Source: Methylocaldum sp. 14B
GTDB lineage: Bacteria > Pseudomonadota > Gammaproteobacteria > Methylococcales > Methylococcaceae
Reading direction: 5' to 3'
DNA length: 64,000 nt
NCBI RefSeq assembly: GCF_002005105.1
Contig: NZ_MSCV01000026.1
Location: 24,766 to 88,765 of the forward strand
Shown: in pieces, positions 20,484-30,730 of the stretch
How the letters are laid out: each line of letters begins with the position of its first letter
Numbering within the stretch: position 1 is the first letter of the stretch
The notes under the pieces: generated by a model
What the model saw: the letters and a program-made list of their open reading frames with translations, nothing else
Database searches by the model: none
Told to the model about the DNA's origin: nothing
Made by a program: the position numbers and the translations under genes

Positions 20484-21509
20484 ATGCGCCTCCCCTTTTC
20501 TTTAAGAACCACCCTCGTCCTCCTGACACTCATCGTTTCGACTGCGGCCGGCATCGTGTATTGGCTCGAGGCGATCCATCCGTTCGAGACTACCGACAAC
20601 ACCTATCTCAAGGCGCACATCAGCCTGATCAGTCCCAAAGAGACGGGCTACGTCAAGGAAGTCTTGTTCCAGGACAACCAGAAGGTGATGCCGGGCGATC
20701 TTCTCGTCGTGATCGACGACCACGACTTCCGCGCCAGGGTTGCCCAGGCGGAAGCCCAAGTCATGGTGGAAACGGCTCGCATCCAGACCCTGGAAACCGA
20801 CATGCGCGCACAGAGCGCCAAGATCCGTCAGGAAGAAGCCAACATCGCCGCCGCTGAAGCCGACCTGGAACGGACCGGAAAGGACTTGAAGCGATTCGGC
20901 CATTTGGCGGCGGACGGCGCGGTGTCGGCCCAAACCCGCGATGTTGCCGAAGCCGCCTATAAGCAGGCCGCCGCGCAACGGGAGAAATACCGTTCGTCAC
21001 GGCTGGAAGCGGAAAGCCAGTTGGCCTCCCTGGACGCCCAGATCGGCGAAACCCGGGCCAGATTGCAGGCGGCTCAAGCCGCGCTGGACCTGGCCCGTAT
21101 CGATCTTGCCAACACCCATATTACGGCCCCTTTCGCCGGAATCATCGGCAATCGCAGCGTGCAGGTCGGCCAACTCGTGAAGCCCGGCACCGTACTCGGC
21201 TATCTGGTTCCGGTCGACGGGCTCTTCGTGGAAGCCAACTTCAAGGAAACCCAAATCGGACACATGCAACCGGGGCAACCGGTGGACATCCAAGTCGATG
21301 CCTACCCCGACATTCGGTTCGAAGGGACGGTGGATAGTTTCGCGCCGGCTTCCGGGTCGGAATTCAGCCTGCTGCCGTCGGAAAACGCCACCGGCAACTT
21401 CACCAAGATCGTTAGGCGCATACCGGTAAAAATTCTGTTCCGGCCCGGCACCGACCTGAGCCGGCTGAGGCCGGGCCTTTCCACCGTGGTCAAGGTCAAA
21501 GTGCGCTAG
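20484..21509 (+). CDS. EmrA/HlyD-type membrane fusion protein
   Basis: A 341-residue adaptor with one N-terminal transmembrane helix (TTLVLLTLIVSTAAGIVYWL). It has the EmrA signature FETTDNTYLKAHISLISPKETGYVKEV, a coiled-coil hairpin (about 90-200) and a lipoyl half motif ITAPFAGIIGNRSVQVGQLVKPG. EmrA normally works with an EmrB-type MFS pump, but none is encoded next to it: the next gene is on the opposite strand. It shares the palindromic promoter with tetR, so co-regulation with the exporter is likely. Confidence 0.9.
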   Translation: MRLPFSLRTTLVLLTLIVSTAAGIVYWLEAIHPFETTDNTYLKAHISLISPKETGYVKEVLFQDNQKVMPGDLLVVIDDHDFRARVAQAEAQVMVETARIQTLETDMRAQSAKIRQEEANIAAAEADLERTGKDLKRFGHLAADGAVSAQTRDVAEAAYKQAAAQREKYRSSRLEAESQLASLDAQIGETRARLQAAQAALDLARIDLANTHITAPFAGIIGNRSVQVGQLVKPGTVLGYLVPVDGLFVEANFKETQIGHMQPGQPVDIQVDAYPDIRFEGTVDSFAPASGSEFSLLPSENATGNFTKIVRRIPVKILFRPGTDLSRLRPGLSTVVKVKVR

Positions 21510-21520
21510 CGCTTGCCCCG

Positions 21521-22261
21521 TCAGGCACGGCCGGAATTTACCGCACCGGCGTCCTGAGTTCGAGCGCAGGGCTCCAGCGCGGATTGCGTCCCGCGGCCGA
21601 GTATGCGCCGCGGAACCGGCCATTCCAGCGGCATTCCGGGAAGCCTGGGCCTCGGGTTCTGATGCTTGATCTGCAGGTTGTAGCCGATCGTGTTCATGAT
21701 GAGATTGTTTTCGATCAGGCCGCCCCAAAAAGGATGATTCCCATCCGAATTTCCGAAGTACATGCCGGTCCCGGCACCGATCACGATATTGCGGCGAACC
21801 TGCCAGTCCCAAGCCTGGCATTTCGATGAGATCGCGACCACCTGCTGATGTCGCCCGAGATTGTGGATGAGCAAATCTTCCAGGACGATGTGATGGGCGA
21901 AATTTCCCGAAGCCTGAACGCCGTTGACCATCACTCCCCTTCCGTCGATTTCCAGATTGCGAAGCGTGATATAGCTGGAGTCGTGTAGCACGACGGTGTC
22001 TTGGCCGGGCCTCGCCAGAAATATCGGGCGCCCTCCGATCCCTGCCAACGTGATCGGCTTTCCGGGTCTCCCATTGCGCCCGTCGATGAAAATTCCCTGC
22101 CGATAAACGCCGGGGCTGAAAAGCAAAGTATCTCCGGGTTTTAGGCGGGAAATCTGCCGCTTATAGTTATCCGGGTCGGCGCGCATCTCCTCCGCGGAAA
22201 GAGCGGCGCTAAAAAACACCCAGATTGCAATGGCAAAAAGTCGGGAAGCGGATCGACACAT
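21521..22261 (-). CDS. right-handed parallel beta-helix protein, probably truncated
   Basis: 246 residues with a signal peptide (LFAIAIWVFFSAALSAEEM). Beta-helix coils of the pectate-lyase-like type follow: LKPGDTLLFSPGVYRQGIFIDGRNGRPGKPITLAGIGG, SSYITLRNLEIDGRGVMVNG, HHIVLEDLLIHNL, and NIVIGAGTGMYFGNSDGNHPFWGGLIENNLIMNT. The fold then stops, and the last 35 or so residues (PRRILGRGTQSALEPCARTQDAG) are not repeat-like. Family members usually continue for further coils, so a frameshift or deletion near 21620 is suspected. Role unknown; exported. Confidence 0.65.
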   Translation of the reverse strand: MCRSASRLFAIAIWVFFSAALSAEEMRADPDNYKRQISRLKPGDTLLFSPGVYRQGIFIDGRNGRPGKPITLAGIGGRPIFLARPGQDTVVLHDSSYITLRNLEIDGRGVMVNGVQASGNFAHHIVLEDLLIHNLGRHQQVVAISSKCQAWDWQVRRNIVIGAGTGMYFGNSDGNHPFWGGLIENNLIMNTIGYNLQIKHQNPRPRLPGMPLEWPVPRRILGRGTQSALEPCARTQDAGAVNSGRA

Positions 22262-22455
22262 GGACTGCTCGGTTTAATACGGACTTTAGGTTCTGCTTTG
22301 AATGCGCTCTAACCAATGGAGAGCGGACGGCCTACCAGGCCGTACTCATTTTCACTATCTCGCGCCCTGAAGCCAAAAAACACGAGTGCTGCCGCCGGCG
22401 AAATCGTGTATTTCTTCTTGCGGCGGTCTGCCGATTTGCGTGGTTCGCTGCGACC
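22262..22455. other. intergenic region, no feature seen
   Basis: About 190 bp between the beta-helix gene and the PQQ sugar dehydrogenase stop. It should contain the promoter of the beta-helix gene, but I can point to no clear hexamers or hairpin. Confidence 0.3.
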
Positions 22456-23685
22456 TTATCGCTTTGGCACGATCTTCCACAGTTCGCCGTTGCTCTCGTC
22501 GGTAACGACATACAATTCCCCGGCCGGACCCTGCCGTACGTCGCGCACGCGCTGGCGCCGGTCGGCCAGGAGATGCTCTTCGCCTTTCACCCGGTCGTTC
22601 ACGAGGACGACGCGCACCAGCCGCTCGTCCTTGAGGTTGCCGGTAAAAAGACTGCCGCGCCACGCCGGAAAGGCATCGCCCGTGTAGAACTGCGCACCGG
22701 ACGGCGCGATCACCGGGTCCCAGTAATAGACGGGTTGCTCGAATCCGGGACGGGCCGTCACCGCGCCCGGAATCGGCTCGCCCGAGTATTCCTCGCCGTA
22801 GGCTACCAGCGGCCAGCCGTAGTTCTTGCCCTTGACGATCAGGTTCAGCTCGTCGCCGCCCTTAGCGCCGTGCTCGACCACCCAGAACCGTCCTTCCGGA
22901 TCGAAGGCCGTGGCCTGGATGTTGCGATGGCCTAGCGTCCAGATCTCGGGCAGCGCGTTGGGCTGGCCGACGAAGGGATTGTCCTTCGGCGCCGAGCCGT
23001 CCGGGTTGATCCGTAGGACCTTGCCCAGATGGCTGTCGAGCTGCTGCGCGTACTTGCGCGTCTCCGCGTCCCAGCGTTCGCCGGTCGTCACGTACAGCAT
23101 GCCGTCCGGACCGAAGGCGAGCCGCGAACCGTAGTGCTTGTCGCCGTCGTAGGTCGGCAGCGCCCGAAAGATCACCCGAACCTGGTCCAGGCTCCGCCGG
23201 TCGGGGGACAGCACGCCGCGGGCAACGGTGGTGCCGTTGCCGCCGCGCCGCGGTTCGGAGTAACTCCAGTAGATCGTCCGGTCGGCCGCGAAGTTCGGGC
23301 TCAGCGCGACGTCGAGCAATCCCCCCTGGCCGCGCGCGTCGACCGCCGGCACGCCGGCAATCGGCTGCCCCAGTTCGCCCTTGGCCGAGACGACCCGCAT
23401 GCGGCCGGGCTTTTCCGTGACCAGCAAGTCGCCGCCGGGAAGCGGTTCCACGGCCCACGGTTTCTCCAGTCCTTTCGTGAGCACGACGACGTCGAAAGCG
23501 ACATTCGATTCGATCGCGCAAGCTCGGGTCTGGCCGGGAAACGCCGGGCGCTGGTCCGGCACGTTGGGCGGGCGTGTCTCGATCGGCGGACAGGCGCCCG
23601 CCCCGCCGGACGTCTGCGCTCCGCCGCTGCCCGCCGCGGCAGCCAAAGCGATCATCGAGATGAATGCGGTGCGGAAAGTCTGCAT
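22456..23685 (-). CDS. PQQ-dependent sugar dehydrogenase, soluble aldose type
   Basis: A 409-residue periplasmic enzyme of the YliI/Asd family that oxidises aldoses with PQQ. Signal peptide: TAFISMIALAAAAGSGGAQ. The six-bladed propeller motifs are present: GLEKPWAVEPLPGGDLLVTEKPGRM, GQGGLLDVALSPNFAADRTIYWSYSEP, HYGSRLAFGPDGMLYVTTGERWD, NPDGSAPKDNPFV and TLGHRNIQATAFDPEGRFWVVEHGAKGGDELN. AAAGGAGGG precedes the ATG. It lies 99 bp downstream of cobS but probably has its own promoter. Electron acceptor not known. Confidence 0.92.
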   Translation of the reverse strand: MQTFRTAFISMIALAAAAGSGGAQTSGGAGACPPIETRPPNVPDQRPAFPGQTRACAIESNVAFDVVVLTKGLEKPWAVEPLPGGDLLVTEKPGRMRVVSAKGELGQPIAGVPAVDARGQGGLLDVALSPNFAADRTIYWSYSEPRRGGNGTTVARGVLSPDRRSLDQVRVIFRALPTYDGDKHYGSRLAFGPDGMLYVTTGERWDAETRKYAQQLDSHLGKVLRINPDGSAPKDNPFVGQPNALPEIWTLGHRNIQATAFDPEGRFWVVEHGAKGGDELNLIVKGKNYGWPLVAYGEEYSGEPIPGAVTARPGFEQPVYYWDPVIAPSGAQFYTGDAFPAWRGSLFTGNLKDERLVRVVLVNDRVKGEEHLLADRRQRVRDVRQGPAGELYVVTDESNGELWKIVPKR

Positions 23686-23784
23686 GGATCGGCCCTCCTT
23701 TGCCGGATGATTTCATTCTTGAGACCGGCGAGACAATAAGAAGTGCGCCGTTCCACCGGTGCGTTCGCCGGTCGCTATGCGCCC

Positions 23785-24531
23785 CTAACCACCGGCCAGA
23801 GCCAGGCCGACCAGAACCGCGCATTCGGTGAGTTCTATCGTCGCTCCGGCGGTGTCCCCGGTAGTTCCGCCGACGCGCCGGATCATCGACAGCCGCAGCC
23901 AGCAAAACAAGGCGCCGGTTGCAAGCAAAGGCCAGGTACCGCGTACGCCGACAGCCAGTAGGATGCCGGCGAGGGTCGCGGACAACACCAGTGTGCCGCC
24001 CCGGCGCGGCAGATGCCGCGCCAGCTCGGAGCCGAGACCGCCGGGGCGTACATACGGCGTGCTGAGAAACAGCAGCAGCGGTGCGGCGCGACCCAGCACC
24101 GGCGCCAGCGCGAGGGCTGTCCAGTCGTGCCGGGCCATGACGGATTCCAGCGCGGCAGCCTTAAGGAGGAGAACCAGCACCACCACGACCACGGCGACCG
24201 GGCCGCTGCGCGGGTCTTTCATGATCGCGAGGGTGCGCTCCCGGTCGCCGAAGCCTCCAGCCCAGGCGTCGGCGCTATCCGCGAGTCCATCCAGATGCAG
24301 GGCTCCGGTCAAGGCCACCCACACCGTCAGCATGATCGCCGCGGGCAGCCAGCCGCCGACCTCGCTCAAGAACTGGGCCAATACCGCGAGCGTCAATCCC
24401 AGACCCAAGCCGACCAGGGGATAAAACAGCAGCGAACGACCCAGCGCCGAACCATCCGGCGGCGCATCCAGACGCACCGGCAGCCGGGTCAGGAACTGAA
24501 GAGCGATCAAAAGGGGTCTGAGTTCGCTCAT
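23785..24531 (-). CDS. cobS: adenosylcobinamide-GDP ribazoletransferase
   Basis: Joins adenosylcobinamide-GDP to alpha-ribazole(-phosphate), the last step of cobalamin assembly, in the inner membrane. Start at 24531 overlaps the cobC stop by ATGA, with GGAGG upstream. About 248 residues with hydrophobic segments and the family motifs LQFLTRLPVR, GALHLDGLADSADAWAGG and AIMKDPRSGPVAV. It is last in the chain of overlapping cobalamin genes. Confidence 0.94.
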   Translation of the reverse strand: MSELRPLLIALQFLTRLPVRLDAPPDGSALGRSLLFYPLVGLGLGLTLAVLAQFLSEVGGWLPAAIMLTVWVALTGALHLDGLADSADAWAGGFGDRERTLAIMKDPRSGPVAVVVVVLVLLLKAAALESVMARHDWTALALAPVLGRAAPLLLFLSTPYVRPGGLGSELARHLPRRGGTLVLSATLAGILLAVGVRGTWPLLATGALFCWLRLSMIRRVGGTTGDTAGATIELTECAVLVGLALAGG

Positions 24532-25115
24532 GGACGCACCTCCTCGCAACGCTGCCCGCTCCCGCAGAGGCTATGCAGCGAGGCGTGCGGCACGTCGATT
24601 TCGAGCAAACGGGCGAGCGGCCATTGCCGCGCATGACAGAGCATCACGCGGATCACACCGCCATGGGTGACGAGCAGCAGACGGCGACCCAGGTTGTGCG
24701 CCGTCAGCCGGTCCCAAAGAGCATCGAGCGTCCGCTCCCGGAATGCCTCCACCGACTCCGCACCAGGCGGCGGGTGCCGGAGGGGATCGCCGAGAAAACG
24801 GGTCAGCGCGAGCGGTGCCGTGGCCATCAGCTCGGCATAGCTGCGCCCTTCCCAGTCGCCGAAATGGATCTCCCTGAGCCGTTCGTCGATTTCCAGAGGA
24901 ATGCTCAATCTTTGGGCCAGGCTTGCGGCGAATGCGGCACAGCGCGACAAAGGCGAGGTGACGATCTCATCCCAGGGTCCCGCGTTGGCCACGGCGCATT
25001 CCATCTGCCGGATACCCTCGTCGGTGAGCGGATCGTCCAGGCTGCCGCGAAACCGCGTGCCACCCACGGTTTCGCCGTGGCGCAGAAGGTCGATATGAAC
25101 GACACCATCACTCAC
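24528..25115 (-). CDS. cobC: alpha-ribazole phosphatase-like histidine phosphatase
   Basis: Removes the 5'-phosphate from alpha-ribazole phosphate or adenosylcobalamin phosphate. 195 residues with the phosphohistidine motif [15 protein letters not shown], then [16 protein letters not shown] and the second-His region [14 protein letters not shown]. It overlaps cobT and cobS by four bases on each side, which favours this role over other members of the histidine phosphatase superfamily. Confidence 0.9.
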   Translation of the reverse strand: MSDGVVHIDLLRHGETVGGTRFRGSLDDPLTDEGIRQMECAVANAGPWDEIVTSPLSRCAAFAASLAQRLSIPLEIDERLREIHFGDWEGRSYAELMATAPLALTRFLGDPLRHPPPGAESVEAFRERTLDALWDRLTAHNLGRRLLLVTHGGVIRVMLCHARQWPLARLLEIDVPHASLHSLCGSGQRCEEVRP

Positions 25116-26173
25116 GGCGATTTGCCCGCAATCCCCGCCTCTTCGAAAGTCACCATACCCGAGTGCAGGGCGCAGGCCAGGCGCAGCAAGGGCAGCGCTG
25201 CGGCGGCTCCGCTGCCTTCGCCGAGGCGCATTCCCAAATCCAGCAAGGGCTTCCCGTCCAGGGCCGTCAGAATCCGTTTATGCCCCGGTTCCGCCGAAGC
25301 GTGGGCGTACAGAAACCAGCCGGCGGCTCCCGGACACAACCGTTCCGCGGCCAGGGCCGCCGCCGTGCAGATGAACCCGTCCACCAGCACCGGCAGACCT
25401 TGCTGCGCGCAGGCGACGAAGGCCCCGGCGAGAGCGGCGATTTCGAAACCGCCGAGCCGGCGCAAAGCCTCCAGCGGATCGCCCAGATACGGACCATGCA
25501 GAGCGAGCGCCCGGCGAATCACCTCGGCTTTGTGCCGCACGCCTTCCGTGCCCAGCCCCGCACCGGGACCCGCCAGCGCTTCGGCCGTCTCGCCGAGCAG
25601 GGCCGAGGCCAGCGCGGCGGCGGCGGTGGTGTTGCCTATGCCCATCTCGCCGCCGATGAAGATTTGAACCCCGCCCGAGCGGGCGCGCTCGGCGGCATCA
25701 CGGCCCGCGCGGAGAGCCTGCGCCAACTGGCGTTCGGTCATGGCCGGGCCGCGCACGAAATTCGCGGTGCCCGGCCCGAGACGGAGGTCCAGCACGCCGG
25801 TTACGGGACCCGCATTCTCGACCGTGCCCATGTCGATCAACTCCAGATCCGCGCCGAGCGTGCGGGCGAGCACGCTCACCGCCGCGCCGCCCTGTGCGAA
25901 CTGGCGCACCATGGCCGCCGTGACCGACTGGGGAAAGGCCGATACGCCCTCCTCCGCCACGCCGTGATCCCCGGCGAACAGGACGATACGCGCCCGATCG
26001 GCGGAAGGCTTGGACGTTCCCTGCCAGGCGGCGAGCCGGATCGCCAGCGCTTCTAGCCGTCCCAGCGCGCCCGGCGGCTTGATGAGCATCGACTGACGTT
26101 CCGCGGCCATGCGCGCGGCTTCCTCGTCGGGTTGAGCCACCGGTCCTTTCAGCCATGCAATGTCCCCGGTCAC
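25112..26173 (-). CDS. cobT: nicotinate-nucleotide-dimethylbenzimidazole phosphoribosyltransferase
   Basis: Makes alpha-ribazole 5'-phosphate from NaMN and DMB. GTG 26173 is chosen because it overlaps the cobU stop (GTGA), and the protein then begins [11 protein letters not shown]; the longer frame is not protein-like upstream. 353 residues, normal size. Motifs: [51 protein letters not shown] and the C-terminal [12 protein letters not shown] with the catalytic Glu. BluB, encoded in the same locus, supplies DMB. Confidence 0.96.
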   Translation of the reverse strand: MTGDIAWLKGPVAQPDEEAARMAAERQSMLIKPPGALGRLEALAIRLAAWQGTSKPSADRARIVLFAGDHGVAEEGVSAFPQSVTAAMVRQFAQGGAAVSVLARTLGADLELIDMGTVENAGPVTGVLDLRLGPGTANFVRGPAMTERQLAQALRAGRDAAERARSGGVQIFIGGEMGIGNTTAAAALASALLGETAEALAGPGAGLGTEGVRHKAEVIRRALALHGPYLGDPLEALRRLGGFEIAALAGAFVACAQQGLPVLVDGFICTAAALAAERLCPGAAGWFLYAHASAEPGHKRILTALDGKPLLDLGMRLGEGSGAAAALPLLRLACALHSGMVTFEEAGIAGKSP

Positions 26174-26691
26174 AGTTTTTCCCCCTTCAACACCCATGGA
26201 AGACCCGCCACGGTCAGAATCACCCGGTCGCAGACACCCGCCAATGCCTGATGCAACAGGCCGGCCTCGTCGCAATAGCGGCGGCTCAGTTCCCCCGGCG
26301 GCAGCACGCCCATATTGGTTTCGTTGCCGATCAGAATGATGTGTCCCGGTAGACCGGGCAGTGCTTCGATCAAAGCGTCCCGCTCGCGTGCAAGCCTCGC
26401 CGCGTCGGTCTCGCACAAGAGCTGGGTCAGCCATAGGGTGAGACAATCGACGATCAGGCAGCGCCCTTCCGCCGCGCGGGCGCCCAAGGCTACGGCCAAT
26501 TCCAGCGGCTCTTCGACCAGGTCCCAATCGGGCGGGCGCCGCCGCCGATGGTCTTCCACCCGTTGCCGCATGCCCTCGTCGCCGACTCGTGCCGTAGCGA
26601 TATAGGTCACGGCCAGGCCGCTGTCCACCGCCCGCTTTTCCGCCAATCGGCTTTTCCCGGAGCGAACCCCGCCCAGAATCAATTCCTTCAC
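26170..26691 (-). CDS. cobU: adenosylcobinamide kinase / adenosylcobinamide-phosphate guanylyltransferase
   Basis: Bifunctional enzyme that phosphorylates adenosylcobinamide and transfers GMP to it. GTG 26691 overlaps the cobQ stop (GTGA). 173 residues. The P-loop is [14 protein letters not shown], followed by [26 protein letters not shown], which carries the His used for GMP transfer. Then come [15 protein letters not shown] and [14 protein letters not shown]. Full length. Confidence 0.96.
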   Translation of the reverse strand: MKELILGGVRSGKSRLAEKRAVDSGLAVTYIATARVGDEGMRQRVEDHRRRRPPDWDLVEEPLELAVALGARAAEGRCLIVDCLTLWLTQLLCETDAARLARERDALIEALPGLPGHIILIGNETNMGVLPPGELSRRYCDEAGLLHQALAGVCDRVILTVAGLPWVLKGEKL

Positions 26692-28163
26692 GCGTATACT
26701 CCCTGCCGGTTCAGGTCCAACATCCGATCGATCGCATTCATGTCCAGGTGGGCGCCTACGGCATCCGCCAGACGGTCGATTTCCGCTTCCCGAATAGCGG
26801 CGTAATCCGGGGTTTCCGGCTCGGCCAGCCCGGCCCAGCGGAGAATGGCATCGGTCGCGGCGTTCGACTCGAACAATCCGTGCAGATAGGTCCCCATGAT
26901 CTGCCCATCCGCCGAGCACGCGCCGTCGTTTCTGTCCGTCAGCCGGGCGAAAGGGCGTTCCAGCACCGGTCCTTTCGTCACGCCGGCATGAATTTCGTAA
27001 CCCGTCACCGGCGCGTTCTCCAGCGTCAATTCGCCTCGTACGTTGCGGAGCTGCTTTTCCGGCTCCAGCACCGTGCACAGGTCCAGCCAGCCGAAACCGG
27101 CACAGGAACCTGTCTCGCCTTCCAGGCCCAAAGGATCGTGAATCTCTTGTCCGAGCATTTGAAAACCGCCGCAAATGCCGAGCAGTTTACCGCCATAGCG
27201 CAGATGGCGCCGAAGATAAGCCTCCCAGCCGGTTGTACGCAGGAACGATAGGTCGGCGCGCACGCTCTTGGAGCCGGGCAGGATCACGAGGTCCGCGGGA
27301 GGTGGCGCCTCGCTCGGATATACGAAGCGAAGGTCGACCTGCATATGCAGGCGCAGCGGATCGAAATCGGTGTGGTTGCTGATCCGCGGCGTGACCGGAA
27401 CGACCACCCGCAGAGCTCCGGTGCTCGCGCCTCTCTGTCCGGATTCGATCGCATCTTCCGCCTCCAGATGCAGACCGTGGAGATAAGGCAGTACGCCCAA
27501 AACCGGCTTGCCGGTCTCCCGCTCCAGCCAGTCCAGCCCCGGTTGCAGCAGAGCGATGTCGCCGCGGAAGCGGTTGATGACGAAGCCGGCCACCCGTGCC
27601 CGTTCGCTTTCCGACAAGAGCGCAAGAGTGCCGACCAGATGGGCGAACACGCCACCCCGGTCGATGTCGGCGATCAGAATCACCGGGCAGTCCACGGCTT
27701 CCGCGAAACCCATGTTCGCGATGTCGCCTTCCCGCAGATTGATTTCTGCCGGCGAGCCCGCGCCTTCCGCGACGATGGCATCGAACCGGGCCGCGAGCCT
27801 TCCGTGGGACTCCAGCACCGCGCGGCGGGCGATGCGCTTATAGGCATGGTAGTCCTGAGCGTCCAGATTGCCGATCGCCCTGCCCTGCACGACGACCTGG
27901 GCGCCCGTATCGGTGTTGGGTTTCAGGAGCACCGGATTCATATCGGTGTGAGGTTTCAGTCCCGCCGCCCGAGCCTGTACCGCCTGGGCGCGGCCTATCT
28001 CGCCTCCGTCCTCGGTGACGGCGCTGTTCAGCGCCATATTCTGCGGCTTGAACGGCGCGACTCTCACGCCGCGCCTGGCCAACAAGCGGCACAGGGCGGC
28101 GACCAGCGTGCTCTTGCCGGCGTCGGACGTGGTGCCCTGAACCATCAGCGTTCGGGCCGTCAT
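26688..28163 (-). CDS. cobQ: cobyric acid synthase
   Basis: Amidates the b, d, e and g side chains of adenosylcobyrinic acid a,c-diamide, using glutamine and ATP. The start at 28163 (GGAGGTG upstream, ATGA overlap with cbiZ) begins [20 protein letters not shown]. 491 residues. A dethiobiotin-synthetase-like N-terminal part ([32 protein letters not shown]) is joined to a class I glutamine amidotransferase with nucleophile [11 protein letters not shown] and His in [10 protein letters not shown]. The upstream open frame is only a shadow. Confidence 0.96.
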   Translation of the reverse strand: MTARTLMVQGTTSDAGKSTLVAALCRLLARRGVRVAPFKPQNMALNSAVTEDGGEIGRAQAVQARAAGLKPHTDMNPVLLKPNTDTGAQVVVQGRAIGNLDAQDYHAYKRIARRAVLESHGRLAARFDAIVAEGAGSPAEINLREGDIANMGFAEAVDCPVILIADIDRGGVFAHLVGTLALLSESERARVAGFVINRFRGDIALLQPGLDWLERETGKPVLGVLPYLHGLHLEAEDAIESGQRGASTGALRVVVPVTPRISNHTDFDPLRLHMQVDLRFVYPSEAPPPADLVILPGSKSVRADLSFLRTTGWEAYLRRHLRYGGKLLGICGGFQMLGQEIHDPLGLEGETGSCAGFGWLDLCTVLEPEKQLRNVRGELTLENAPVTGYEIHAGVTKGPVLERPFARLTDRNDGACSADGQIMGTYLHGLFESNAATDAILRWAGLAEPETPDYAAIREAEIDRLADAVGAHLDMNAIDRMLDLNRQGVYA

Positions 28164-28840
28164 AGATCCACCTCCAGGCCGGCCAGCACCGCCGCGTACA
28201 CTGCCCGCGCCAGCCTGCCGCCCCACACCGAACGCGGTCCGGCGAAGGATTCCGCCGGGCCGTCCGACCGACAGAGCACGCACACCGCGTCGGTGGCCGT
28301 GCCGGTCCCCGGCACGCGCGCCTGCCACAGCGCCTGCGCCTTGGCTTCGGCCGCCGTGGCGACGGCATTGACCAGGGCGGCCTCGCTCAAGCGAACCGGC
28401 AATTGCACAACCAGGTTGATGGTACCCGGCCGGTAATCGCCCGACGGCGTATCGGCCGCCGCCCATATCGGCTGAGCGATGCCCACGGTGGCGTCGGCGG
28501 CGACCTCGCCATCGCTCGCTCGCCGATAGCCGCGCACATCGCAGGCGGTGAGCAATCCGGCACCGGAGCCGGCAAGGCCGCAGGCGGCGGCGATCTCGGC
28601 CACGTGGGCGGCGGGATCGGTCCGGCGGTAATCGGATGGCACTTGCGCGTTCAGTATCCACCCCACAACCGATAAGCCGCCGCCGGACACCGCCGAGGAA
28701 ATCGCCTGTCGGTGCGAGCCGAAGCGCCAAATCAGGCAGGGCAGCGGTCGGCCGCCGTAACGGTGTTGCCCCAGCGTCGGGTGCACGGCCAGGCAAGCAG
28801 GACACGCCTGGCGGCGTGTTTCCTCGCTCATTCGATTCAT
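28160..28840 (-). CDS. cbiZ: adenosylcobinamide amidohydrolase CbiZ
   Basis: Removes the aminopropanol side chain of (pseudo)cobinamide, giving cobyric acid that can be rebuilt with a different side chain. Start 28840 (ATGA overlap with cobD) gives 226 residues. Motifs: [59 protein letters not shown] and [13 protein letters not shown]. CbiZ is best known in archaea and a scattering of bacteria. Here it sits beside CobD, CobQ and CobU, so both cobinamide routes are available. The N-terminal Cys pair ([11 protein letters not shown]) is near where a small metal site could form. Confidence 0.9.
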   Translation of the reverse strand: MNRMSEETRRQACPACLAVHPTLGQHRYGGRPLPCLIWRFGSHRQAISSAVSGGGLSVVGWILNAQVPSDYRRTDPAAHVAEIAAACGLAGSGAGLLTACDVRGYRRASDGEVAADATVGIAQPIWAAADTPSGDYRPGTINLVVQLPVRLSEAALVNAVATAAEAKAQALWQARVPGTGTATDAVCVLCRSDGPAESFAGPRSVWGGRLARAVYAAVLAGLEVDL

Positions 28841-29820
28841 CTCGCGAGCAAGGCCATCGCCAGGCGCTCCGAGGCCGAGGCGCTCCCCGGCAGCCCCAAA
28901 CGCAAGCCCGGAGGATTGGCGAACCGCCGGGTCAGAATGCCTTGCCGGGCCAACGCCTCCTGACGTCGAGCCGCTTTGACACCGGGACACCATTGAAACA
29001 AGGCGCAGCCGCCGGCGGACTTGAGGCCGCCGGCGGCCAATAGATCCGCCAGCTGGCGGGCGTTTTCGGGCAACCGTTGCCGGGCGGCTTCCTGCCAGCG
29101 GCTATCCGCCAACGCCTCCCGAGCCACCCAGCGCGAGGGGCCGGCCACCGTCCACGGACCGAGCAGGGCCGCCAAGCGTTCGAGCAGCTCCGGTTCCGCC
29201 AGCACGAAGCCCACCCGGATGCCGGCCAGCCCGAAGAATTTGCCCAGGGAACGCAGCACGATGAGCCCCGGGCGCGGACAGTAGGCAGCGAGACCGAATT
29301 CGGGCGTAGGGTCCATATAGGCTTCGTCAACCACCAGCCAGCCGCCGCGCGCGGCGAGCCTCTCCTGCCAAGCCAGAAGTATTTCCGGCGCGAAACGATG
29401 GCCGGTCGGATTATTGGGATTGATCGCCACCAGCACGTCCCAGGGCGTGGAACCGGGACCGCGGGCGATGGTTTCCGGCGCAACCCCGACCACCTTGTGG
29501 CCGGCGCGGCGCCAGGCATGGGCGTGTTCGGCATAACCGGGGTGGATGACGCCCACCCGCTGAGCATGGAGCAGCGCCGGCAGCGCCTGAATCGCCGCTT
29601 GGGAGCCCGCCACGGGAAAAATACTGTCGCAGCCATAATAGGCCGAAGCGGCTCTCTCCAGTCCGTCATCGTCTTCCGGAAGGCGCACCCAAACCTCGGC
29701 CGGAACCGTGGGCACGGGCCACCCGGCGGGATTGACGCCGGTGGATAGGTCCAGCCAGTCGGACAGGGGAATACCATAACGCGTAGCCGCCGCACGCAAA
29801 CGACCGCCGTGTTCAAGCAC
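28837..29820 (-). CDS. cobD: threonine-phosphate decarboxylase / aminotransferase CobD
   Basis: PLP enzyme that makes (R)-1-amino-2-propanol phosphate for the cobamide side chain. GTG 29820 ([31 protein letters not shown]) overlaps cbiB by 8 bp; the longer frame upstream is not protein-like. About 327 residues. [22 protein letters not shown], the PLP-Lys in [16 protein letters not shown] and a final RF-type Arg region are seen. The Salmonella naming is used (cobD = decarboxylase, cbiB = amide synthase). Confidence 0.92.
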   Translation of the reverse strand: MLEHGGRLRAAATRYGIPLSDWLDLSTGVNPAGWPVPTVPAEVWVRLPEDDDGLERAASAYYGCDSIFPVAGSQAAIQALPALLHAQRVGVIHPGYAEHAHAWRRAGHKVVGVAPETIARGPGSTPWDVLVAINPNNPTGHRFAPEILLAWQERLAARGGWLVVDEAYMDPTPEFGLAAYCPRPGLIVLRSLGKFFGLAGIRVGFVLAEPELLERLAALLGPWTVAGPSRWVAREALADSRWQEAARQRLPENARQLADLLAAGGLKSAGGCALFQWCPGVKAARRQEALARQGILTRRFANPPGLRLGLPGSASASERLAMALLAR

Positions 29821-30730
29821 CGAACAATCCTCCCGTAAAAAACAAGGCCAGCCACAGCCGTGCTCCGCGCCGGACCAGGGCCACGGCATGGGGAATGTCC
29901 GCCGCGCCGGGCGGATATCCGTATCCCAAGGCTGGCCGTGCATGCCACTCGCCACGATAACGGGCAGGCCCGCCGAGCGCGAGCCGCAAAGCCCCCGCGC
30001 CCGACGCCATCACCGGCCCGGCGTTGGGGCTGTCCCATCCACCGGCCTGCGTGCGCCAGCAATACAAAGCCTGCCGAGCATCGCCCAAGAGTGCATAGGT
30101 CAGCGCCGCCAGCCTCGCCGGAACATAATTCAGCGCATCGTCCAGCCGCGCCGCCGCCCAGCCGAAGTAAAAAAAGCGTTCGCTCTTGTAGCCCCACATG
30201 GCATCCAGGGTATTCGCCAGCCGGTACAGCACCGCGCCGGGCGCGCCGGCCAGAGCGAACCAGAACAGCGCGCCGAACACCGCGTCGTTGCCGTTCTCCA
30301 GCACAGATTCGACGGCGGCCCGCGCGACATCGCCGGATTTCATGTCGCCGGTGTCGCGGCTCACCATATACCCTACCCTACGCCGCGCCTCGGCCAAATC
30401 GCCGGCCGCGAGCGCATCCTGCACAGCCCCCGCGTGTTCGCCGAGACTCCTGAGGCCCAATGCCGCGTACAGCGCCAAAACGCCGAACACCGCGCCAAAC
30501 ATCGGAATAGAAGCCAGCCAGACCGCGAGCACCGTAGGCGGAGCCATCAGCAGCAAAACCGCGATGACGCCCAAAAATCGTGCACGGATTCCCTGCCGTC
30601 CCAGCGAGGAATTCCACCGGGCTTCCAGCGCTTCCGCCAACTGTCCGAAGCCCACCAGGGGGTGAAAACGGCGGGGTTCGCCCAGCAGACTGTCCAGCAG
30701 CACGGCGGCCACGGCCAGGATCGCGGTCAT
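29813..30730 (-). CDS. cbiB: adenosylcobinamide-phosphate synthase CbiB
   Basis: Inner-membrane amide synthase that attaches aminopropanol phosphate to adenosylcobyric acid. 305 residues from ATG 30730 (ATGA overlap with the btuF-like gene). Family motifs: [91 protein letters not shown] and [13 protein letters not shown]. Several hydrophobic segments fit its membrane position. Confidence 0.95.
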   Translation of the reverse strand: MTAILAVAAVLLDSLLGEPRRFHPLVGFGQLAEALEARWNSSLGRQGIRARFLGVIAVLLLMAPPTVLAVWLASIPMFGAVFGVLALYAALGLRSLGEHAGAVQDALAAGDLAEARRRVGYMVSRDTGDMKSGDVARAAVESVLENGNDAVFGALFWFALAGAPGAVLYRLANTLDAMWGYKSERFFYFGWAAARLDDALNYVPARLAALTYALLGDARQALYCWRTQAGGWDSPNAGPVMASGAGALRLALGGPARYRGEWHARPALGYGYPPGAADIPHAVALVRRGARLWLALFFTGGLFGA

